Positions 14,980 to 19,746 of a DNA stretch of 19,746 bases are shown one piece after another. The DNA lies in contig JAFWWX010000223.1 of NCBI GenBank assembly GCA_017517985.1, positions 1 through 19,746 on the forward strand. Reading direction: 5' to 3'. The notes beneath the pieces were generated by a model, which worked only from the letters and a program-made list of their open reading frames with translations, was not told the origin of the DNA and made no database searches. The position numbers and the translations under genes are program-made. Within the stretch, counting starts at the first letter, position 1. Each line of letters begins with the position of its first letter. Origin of the DNA: Clostridia bacterium (GTDB taxonomy: Bacteria; Bacillota_A; Clostridia; Oscillospirales; CAG-382).

Positions 14980-15678
14980 TCAGCCTACAAATTCCTTGAC
15001 GCATCTGTCGTATGCAGCCACCGGATCTTCAGCAGCTGTGATGGGTCTGCCGACAACTATATAGTCGGAGCCTATCTTCTTTGCCTCTGCGGGCGTCATA
15101 ACTCTTGCCTGGTCACCCTTGTCGCCGTCTGCAAATCTTACACCGGGAGTGATTGTAAGGAACTTTTCTCCGCAGAGTTCATGTACCTTGCCTGCTTCAA
15201 GGGGTGAACACACAACACCGTCAAGTCCTGCTTCAGCAGCATTCTTTGCATAGTGCATAACAACCTTGTCAATAGGCTCACGGATAAGAAGGTCAGCTTC
15301 CATTCTTTCCTGATTTGTACTTGTAAGCTGAGTTACAGCTATAAGTAGCGGGCGTGTACCGTCCTCGCGTGTAAGTCCTTCAAGAGCCGCTTCCATCATA
15401 GCCTTTGTTCCGCCTGCGTGAAGATTTGTAATGTCAACATCAAGACGCGAAAGCACTGACATAGCCTTTTTTACTGTGTTGGGAATGTCGTGGAGTTTAA
15501 GGTCAAGGAAAATCTTATGTCCTCTTGACTTTATTTCACGGACAATTTCCGGTCCTTCCGCATAGAAAAGCTCCATACCTATCTTGAGGAACAGCTTTCT
15601 ATCCCCGAACATTTCAAGAAAATCAATTACCTGTTTTTTGCCTGCAAAATCGCAAGCGATGATTACGTCTCTACCCAT
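14980..15678 (-). CDS. pyrF: PyrF, orotidine 5'-phosphate decarboxylase
   Basis: It decarboxylates OMP to UMP, the last step of the pathway. The 232-residue protein belongs to the short bacterial class. It has [11 protein letters not shown] (6-16), [12 protein letters not shown] (31-42), the catalytic Asp59-x-Lys61-x-x-Asp64 array in [13 protein letters not shown] (57-69), and LHAGG. TPGVR and [10 protein letters not shown], the phosphate-binding end of the barrel, come last. The ATG at 15678 has GGAGG eight bases upstream, within the second repeat cassette. It lies between pyrD and pyrE on the same strand. Confidence 0.97.
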   Translation of the reverse strand: MGRDVIIACDFAGKKQVIDFLEMFGDRKLFLKIGMELFYAEGPEIVREIKSRGHKIFLDLKLHDIPNTVKKAMSVLSRLDVDITNLHAGGTKAMMEAALEGLTREDGTRPLLIAVTQLTSTNQERMEADLLIREPIDKVVMHYAKNAAEAGLDGVVCSPLEAGKVHELCGEKFLTITPGVRFADGDKGDQARVMTPAEAKKIGSDYIVVGRPITAAEDPVAAYDRCVKEFVG

Positions 15679-15686
15679 TTTTTGTA

Positions 15687-15763
15687 CCTCCGAAATTTAT
15701 GTTTTTCCGAAAATTCCCAACACCGCCGAAATTTATAAAATTCGGAATTCGGAATTCGGAATT
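15687..15763. repeat. Intergenic repeat cassette upstream of pyrF
   Basis: It contains CCTCCGAAATTT (15687-15698, carrying the pyrF ribosome site in complement), CCGCCGAAATTT (15723-15734) and three copies of AATTCGG plus AATT (15739-15763). It matches the pyrE cassette in order and spacing. Confidence 0.75.
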
Positions 15764-15968
15764 GTGTAGGATTTTCGTTCGCGAAAATCTCAATTTTATT
15801 GTATTCGCTTTGCGGGAATTAGTTTGTCGCTTCAATATATATAACCAAGCGGTGTAGGCATCTTACACACCATTGTTCTGTAAATTACGAAACCAAATTC
15901 GTACTCAAAAATATTAGTCAATGAAGAAAAATCGTAGTTTTTCATTCAAAATTCCGAATTCCGAATTC
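15739..15968. repeat. MITE-like element bounded by inverted AATTCGG repeats
   Basis: Direct AATTCGG repeats at 15739-15763 face CCGAATT-orientation repeats at 15950-15968. Together they form inverted ends around about 185 bases of AT-rich sequence with no ORF. Inside, at 15770-15789, is an 8-bp hairpin (GATTTTCG / CGAAAATC). A small GTGTA/TACAC hairpin also lies inside. Confidence 0.5.
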
Positions 15969-16005
15969 ATAATTCCAAATTATAATCTCACCAACGATGA
16001 AATTC

Positions 16006-16917
16006 TCAGTGTGCTGCTCCAACAATATCCGCAAGGCTTTCTATTCCATATTTTTCCATTACTCTTGGAAGATCAGCTATAATATCTCTGCATGCAAAAG
16101 GATCAATAAGATTTGCAGCGCCAACCTGCACAGCTGTTGCACCTGCAAGCATCATTTCAATTACATCCTCGGCATTTGACACTCCGCCCATACCCACTAT
16201 CGGAATCTTTACTGCATCATATACCTGATATACCATACGAAGAGCCACCGGGAATATTGCCGCACCGGAAAATCCGCCCATTTTGTTGGCGATTATGGGC
16301 TTTTTCTTTTTAAGGTCTATTCTCATACCGAGAAGTGTGTTTATCATACTTATTCCGTCTGCACCCTCTGCCTCACACGCCTTTGCAATGTCAACAATAT
16401 TTGTTACATTGGGGGAGAGCTTTATAAGAAGCGGTTTTTTTGTAACGGCTCTTACAGCCTTTGTTACACTTGCAGCAGCCTCAGGGCTTGTTCCGAAAGC
16501 AATACCGCCGCCGTGTACATTCGGGCAGCTGACATTTACCTCAAACCAGCCTATCTGATTTTCTGCATCCAGCTTTTCGACGGTGTACGCATATTCCTCA
16601 AGGGAAAAACCTGATACATTTGCCATAACGGGCTTGTGAAAGACCTTTTTCATTTTTACAAGCTCTTCTGACATTACCTTTTCAACACCCGGATTCTGAA
16701 GTCCCACAGCATTTATCATACCGCTTGGAGTTTCAGCAATTCTCGGTGTGGGGTTTCCGAATCTCGGCTCCTTTGTTGTACCCTTAAAGGAGAATGTACC
16801 GAGCAGGTTTATATCATAAAGCTCTGCAAATTCATATCCGAATCCGAAAGTTCCGCTTGCGGGAATTATGGGATTTGATAGTTCAATTCCGCAAAGGTTT
16901 ACTTTTGTGTTTACCAT
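16006..16917 (-). CDS. pyrD: PyrD, dihydroorotate dehydrogenase type 1B catalytic subunit
   Basis: It oxidises dihydroorotate to orotate with FMN and hands electrons to PyrK. The 303-residue protein has NPIIPASGTFGFG (15-27), FSFKGTT, the substrate-loop motif NAVGLQNPG (69-77), and NVSCPNVHGGG (128-138). Cys131 is the catalytic base that marks class 1 enzymes. Later come LIKLSPNVTNI, the FMN phosphate segment VGMGGVSNAEDV, and AGATAVQVGAAN. The ATG at 16917 overlaps the pyrK stop by seven bases and has GGAGG seven bases upstream; extension to 17001 would run through the PyrK Cys-rich tail. Pairing with PyrK identifies the NAD+-linked 1B type. Confidence 0.97.
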   Translation of the reverse strand: MVNTKVNLCGIELSNPIIPASGTFGFGYEFAELYDINLLGTFSFKGTTKEPRFGNPTPRIAETPSGMINAVGLQNPGVEKVMSEELVKMKKVFHKPVMANVSGFSLEEYAYTVEKLDAENQIGWFEVNVSCPNVHGGGIAFGTSPEAAASVTKAVRAVTKKPLLIKLSPNVTNIVDIAKACEAEGADGISMINTLLGMRIDLKKKKPIIANKMGGFSGAAIFPVALRMVYQVYDAVKIPIVGMGGVSNAEDVIEMMLAGATAVQVGAANLIDPFACRDIIADLPRVMEKYGIESLADIVGAAH

Positions 16918-17639
16918 ATAATTTCCTCCTTTACAAGTACGGGGCCGTCTTTGCATATACGCTTGTTGCCGTACTTTGTCTTGCAGGAGCAACCCATACA
17001 CGCACCGAAGCCACAGCCCATTCTTTCTTCAAAGCTGTACTGACCGGAGGTGGTGCTTGTGTTGTATACAGCCTTCAGCATAGGCTCCGGACCACAGCAG
17101 TATGTATAGGTGTAATTCATATTTTTAAGAGCATCAGTTACAAATCCCTTTGTGCCGTATGAGCCATCAACGGTTGTGACGGTGACAGTTGCACCAAGCT
17201 TTGCAAATTCTTCCTCATAAAATACTTCGTCTTTTGTGTTAAAGCCGAGAATTACATTTACGCTCTTGCCTTCAGCCACAAGCTCCTTTGCAAGCATAAA
17301 CATAGGGGGGGCTCCGACACCGCCACCGAGAAGAACGGGGCAGTTGCCGGAAAGGGATGTGTCATAGCCGTTGCCAAGACCTGTGAGTATGTCAAGCTCC
17401 TTTCCGTCTTTGAGCTTTGACATATATTCCGTACCTGTACCAACAACCTTATATATTATTGTAAGCTCACCCTTTTTGCTGTCGCATACGGAAATGGGTC
17501 GACGAAGGAAGAAACCGTCAAGTTTTATATTAACAAACTGACCGCAGACAATTCCCTCTGTATCTCCGAGGAGTGTCATTTCAAAGACATTATCTGTCAG
17601 TTGTTTCTGGTTCTTTATTTTAAATATTGTTTGTTTCAA
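16911..17639 (-). CDS. pyrK: PyrK, dihydroorotate dehydrogenase electron transfer subunit (TTG start)
   Basis: PyrK carries FAD and a [2Fe-2S] cluster and passes electrons from PyrD to NAD+. Its FAD domain has the RRPIS motif (46-50), the NAD-binding domain has GGGVGAPP (105-112) and CCGPEPML (181-188), and the cluster ligands are C209-x4-C214-x2-C217-x11-C229. I place the start at TTG 17639 because GGAG lies seven bases upstream and the 242-residue product then begins KQTIFKI, as family members do. The frame stays open to an ATG at 17720, which adds 27 polar basic residues without a ribosome site. Either start leaves the domains intact. It overlaps pyrD by seven bases, so the two are coupled, matching their 1:1 complex. 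Confidence 0.93.
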   Translation of the reverse strand: MKQTIFKIKNQKQLTDNVFEMTLLGDTEGIVCGQFVNIKLDGFFLRRPISVCDSKKGELTIIYKVVGTGTEYMSKLKDGKELDILTGLGNGYDTSLSGNCPVLLGGGVGAPPMFMLAKELVAEGKSVNVILGFNTKDEVFYEEEFAKLGATVTVTTVDGSYGTKGFVTDALKNMNYTYTYCCGPEPMLKAVYNTSTTSGQYSFEERMGCGFGACMGCSCKTKYGNKRICKDGPVLVKEEIIW

Positions 17640-17752
17640 GGTTTTACTCCTTTTATATCTTTTTGGAGATCTAAATGTTTTGTTTTGTCCGGCAAACTGA
17701 TTTTTATCGTTTTGCTCCATAAGATGCGGAAAATATAGCTTCGAATTCTTCG

Positions 17753-17775
17753 TAGGGGCGGATATTATCCGCCCG
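17753..17775. repeat. TAGGGGCGGAT...ATCCGCCCG intergenic repeat hairpin
   Basis: GGGCGGAT (17756-17763) and ATCCGCCC (17767-17774) form an 8-bp stem with loop ATT, preceded by GTAG. Elements of this form are common between genes in gut Clostridia as I recall them. Neither strand has a T tail, so it is not a clear terminator. Confidence 0.6.
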
Positions 17776-17882
17776 TTTCATCGAAAATTCGAAATTGTTT
17801 ATTGGGAATGCCATTCTTGTTTATTCAACAGCTATTGGAGTCAGCCTGTCGGGGCATCCCTGTTTGTTAAGCGTCTATCGGA

Positions 17883-17913
17883 GTTTGACCGCTTGAATTT
17901 ATGGCGGTCAAAC
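17883..17913. repeat. 10-bp inverted repeat in the carB-pyrK gap
   Basis: GTTTGACCGC (17883-17892) and GCGGTCAAAC (17904-17913) are perfectly complementary with an 11-base loop. There is no T tract on either side. It could stabilise or process the carB-pyrK transcript. Confidence 0.5.
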
Positions 17914-17973
17914 GGGAAATATCGCGGGCACGAAAGCTCTAATCAAACAAAATCCTTGTGCGCGAGTTTGCTT

Positions 17974-17988
17974 GTCGGGGCCCCCGAC
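17974..17988. repeat. GC-rich palindrome at the carB stop codon
   Basis: GTCGGGG-C-CCCCGAC can fold into a 6-bp GC hairpin with a 3-base loop. Its last base is the last base of the carB TAG stop. There is no T tail, so a role in 3'-end protection or attenuation is only possible. Confidence 0.5.
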
Positions 17989-19746
17989 TATTCGGCGTCT
18001 ATTGTGGAAACCTGCATTGTGATTTCTTCAAGAACGTCAAGAAGAACTCTTACTGTGTCAAGAGAGGTGAACATTGTAACACCGCACTCAACGGCAAGTC
18101 TTCTGATTTCAAAGCCGTCTTTTGCGTGGTTTTCGGAACTGATGTCCGCTGTATTTACAACATAAGCAATATGTCCCTGGCGGAGTGCGTTAGGAATATC
18201 CTCGCTTCCGTCGGAAATCTTACCTCTGCTTCTTGTTCTGATGCCGTGTTCCTTAAGGTACTTTGCTGTACCTTCGGTTGCTTCAATATTAAAGCCGAGC
18301 TTGTAGAAACGGCGGATAAGTTCAAGTGCCTCGTCCTTGTCGCCGTCTGCGATTGTAGCAAGTACTGTACCGTAATTCTGAAGATCCATGCCGCTCGCCT
18401 GAAGTGCTTTGTAAAGCGCTCTGTTGAGCTGTTTGTCATAACCGATTGCTTCACCTGTGGACTTCATTTCGGGAGAGAGATATGCGTCAAGACCGCCTAT
18501 CTTTGCAAAGGAGAACACGGGAACCTTAACATACCATCTCTTCTTTTCTGCAGGATACATTTCTGTAATGCCCTGGTCTTTAAGAGACTTTCCGAGAATT
18601 ACATTTGTTGCAATATCCGCAAGACTGTAGCCAGTTGCCTTTGAAAGGAACGGTACTGTTCTTGAGGATCTGGGGTTAACTTCTATAATGAATACCTTTT
18701 CGTCTTTGTCAACTATAAACTGAATATTGTAAAGACCTACAATGCCAAGTCCGAGACCGAGTTTCTTTGCATAGTCAAGGATAACTTCCTTAACCTTGTC
18801 GGAGATACTGAATGACGGATATACGCTGATACTGTCACCGCTGTGGATACCTGTTCTTTCAACAAGTTCCATAATACCGGGAACAAATACATCCTTGCCG
18901 TCACAGATTGCGTCAACTTCGACTTCCTTACCGAGGATGTAGTGGTCAACAAGTACAGGCTTGTCTTCGTCAACTTCAACGGCAGTCTTAAGGTAGTGTC
19001 TGAGCTGTGCTTCTGTTGCAACTATCTGCATAGCACGTCCGCCGAGAACGAAGCTGGGACGAACAAGTACGGGATAGCCGATTTCCTTTGCAACTCTCAC
19101 ACCGTCTTCAATGTTTGTAACCGCTTCACCCTGGGACTGAGGAATACGGAGATTTGTGAGTATCTTTTCAAACTTATCTCTGTCCTCTGCGTTTTCAATA
19201 GCCTCAACTGTTGTACCGATAATGTTAACTCCGTTGTCGGAAAGACCGGGTGCAAGGTTGATTGCTGTCTGACCGCCGAGAGATGCAATTACATCGTTTG
19301 CGTTTTCAAACTTGAGAATGTTGAGTACATCTTCCTGTGTAAGGGGCTCAAAATAGAGCTTGTCACTTGTTGTGTAGTCTGTGGAAACTGTTTCGGGGTT
19401 GTTGTTTATGATGATAGCTTCAAAGCCTGCGTGTCTTATTGTGGAAACGGCATGAACTGTGGAGTAGTCAAATTCTACACCCTGACCGATTCTTATTGGA
19501 CCTGCACCGAGAACAACTTTCTTTTCTCTGTCGGTTACGATGGATTTGTTTTCTCCCTCGTAGCTTGAATAGAAGTAGGGGATGTATGCATTTGTGTGGC
19601 AGGTATCAACCATCTTGTATACGGGAACAATGTTGTTTTCGAATCTTTCCTCACGAACTTCCTTTTCAGATACATTCCAGAGTTTTGCAATGAACTTATC
19701 GGAGAAGCCAATCTTCTTTGCCTGTCTTAAAATTTCTACATCGCAC
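17988..19746 (-). CDS. carB: CarB, carbamoyl phosphate synthase large subunit, C-terminal half
   Basis: The reading frame is open to the right edge, so the 5' part is missing; 585 codons are present, about half of the usual 1070. CarB makes carbamoyl phosphate from bicarbonate, ammonia from CarA and two ATP. The fragment begins in the connection region (RQAKKIGFSDKFIAKL, then VYKMVDTC) and contains the second ATP-grasp half. That half includes KVVLGAGPIRIGQGVEFDY, NNNPETVSTDY, VRPSFVLGGRAMQIV, and the metal-binding FIIEVNPRSSRTVPFLSK. The last part is the MGS-like allosteric domain with ATEGTAKYLKEHGI, where UMP and other effectors bind in relatives. An internal ATG at 19613 is not the start, because the upstream codons match CarB. 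It heads the pyr cluster in this window; carA is probably just outside. Confidence 0.97.
   Translation of the reverse strand, partial: CDVEILRQAKKIGFSDKFIAKLWNVSEKEVREERFENNIVPVYKMVDTCHTNAYIPYFYSSYEGENKSIVTDREKKVVLGAGPIRIGQGVEFDYSTVHAVSTIRHAGFEAIIINNNPETVSTDYTTSDKLYFEPLTQEDVLNILKFENANDVIASLGGQTAINLAPGLSDNGVNIIGTTVEAIENAEDRDKFEKILTNLRIPQSQGEAVTNIEDGVRVAKEIGYPVLVRPSFVLGGRAMQIVATEAQLRHYLKTAVEVDEDKPVLVDHYILGKEVEVDAICDGKDVFVPGIMELVERTGIHSGDSISVYPSFSISDKVKEVILDYAKKLGLGLGIVGLYNIQFIVDKDEKVFIIEVNPRSSRTVPFLSKATGYSLADIATNVILGKSLKDQGITEMYPAEKKRWYVKVPVFSFAKIGGLDAYLSPEMKSTGEAIGYDKQLNRALYKALQASGMDLQNYGTVLATIADGDKDEALELIRRFYKLGFNIEATEGTAKYLKEHGIRTRSRGKISDGSEDIPNALRQGHIAYVVNTADISSENHAKDGFEIRRLAVECGVTMFTSLDTVRVLLDVLEEITMQVSTIDAE

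Larger units (their letters stand above)
15679..16005. other. Intergenic region between pyrD and pyrF
   Basis: This 327-base gap holds the pyrF repeat cassette and the inverted-repeat element. No gene, clear terminator or consensus promoter is visible, so pyrD and pyrF may still be co-transcribed. Confidence 0.75.
17640..17987. other. Intergenic region between carB and pyrK
   Basis: This 348-base gap holds a GC-rich palindrome just after carB (17974-17988), a 10-bp hairpin (17883-17913), a GGGCGGAT repeat hairpin (17753-17775) and the pyrK ribosome site. Its composition differs from the AT-rich gaps elsewhere. I see no gene unless pyrK starts at 17720. Confidence 0.7.

Noticed and set aside
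16918..17001. Upstream extension of pyrD
   Set aside because: It covers the PyrK [2Fe-2S] tail in another frame, and the ATG at 16917 has an ideal ribosome site.
17958..19568. Plus-strand ORFs opposite carB (17958-18644 and 18843-19568)
   Set aside because: They are shadows of carB with Cys/Val/Phe-rich low-meaning sequence and no recognisable domain.

Overview
The window reads as a chromosome segment of an anaerobic, low-to-moderate-GC Firmicute, most likely a gut Clostridia member near Oscillospiraceae/Ruminococcaceae. This is inferred from a clostridial-type Rnf cluster with NusG-domain-II and Gx-transporter partners, a PyrK/PyrD type 1B dihydroorotate dehydrogenase, RNase Y, PyrB with PyrI, strong AGGAGG ribosome sites and AATTCGG-type intergenic repeats. 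Every gene I accept is on the minus strand, so transcription runs from high to low coordinates. The plus-strand ORFs are shadows.

From the right end: a 5'-truncated carB leads a pyrimidine biosynthesis cluster in the order carB-pyrK-pyrD-pyrF-pyrE-pyrB-pyrI (17988-19746 down to 12719), closed by a terminator at 12656-12674. The genes cover carbamoyl phosphate synthesis, aspartate transcarbamylase with its zinc regulatory chain, dihydroorotate oxidation to NAD+, and the last two steps to UMP. pyrC and carA are not in the window. The gaps upstream of pyrB, pyrE, pyrF and pyrK hold small repeats, including a duplicated cassette that carries the pyrE and pyrF ribosome binding sites.

Next is rny (RNase Y) behind a strong sigma-A-type promoter and a leader of about 410 nt. 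That leader starts in a three-way-junction-like fold, contains a short terminator-like hairpin and ends in a hairpin over the Shine-Dalgarno site. Then comes trxB, a monocistronic-looking thioredoxin reductase with its own terminator.

The left half is an energy-conservation locus: rnfC-rnfD-rnfG-rnfE-rnfA-rnfB, a NusG-domain-II membrane protein and a Gx-type transporter, expressed from a consensus promoter at 9067-9096. It ends at an inverted repeat whose 3' arm contains the -35 box of the next promoter. Downstream are a lipoprotein with two tandem copies of an unassigned domain, apbE (the flavin transferase that would load FMN on RnfG and RnfD) and the start of a DUF1622-like membrane gene cut by the window edge. 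Together these would build a ferredoxin:NAD+ oxidoreductase ion pump and its covalent flavins.

The most interesting items are the two-repeat lipoprotein, whose repeat ends resemble a degenerate flavinylation motif, and the structured rny leader. Others are the duplicated FMN-binding domain in RnfG, the Cys-rich tail of RnfE, and the MITE-like inverted AATTCGG repeats between pyrD and pyrF.
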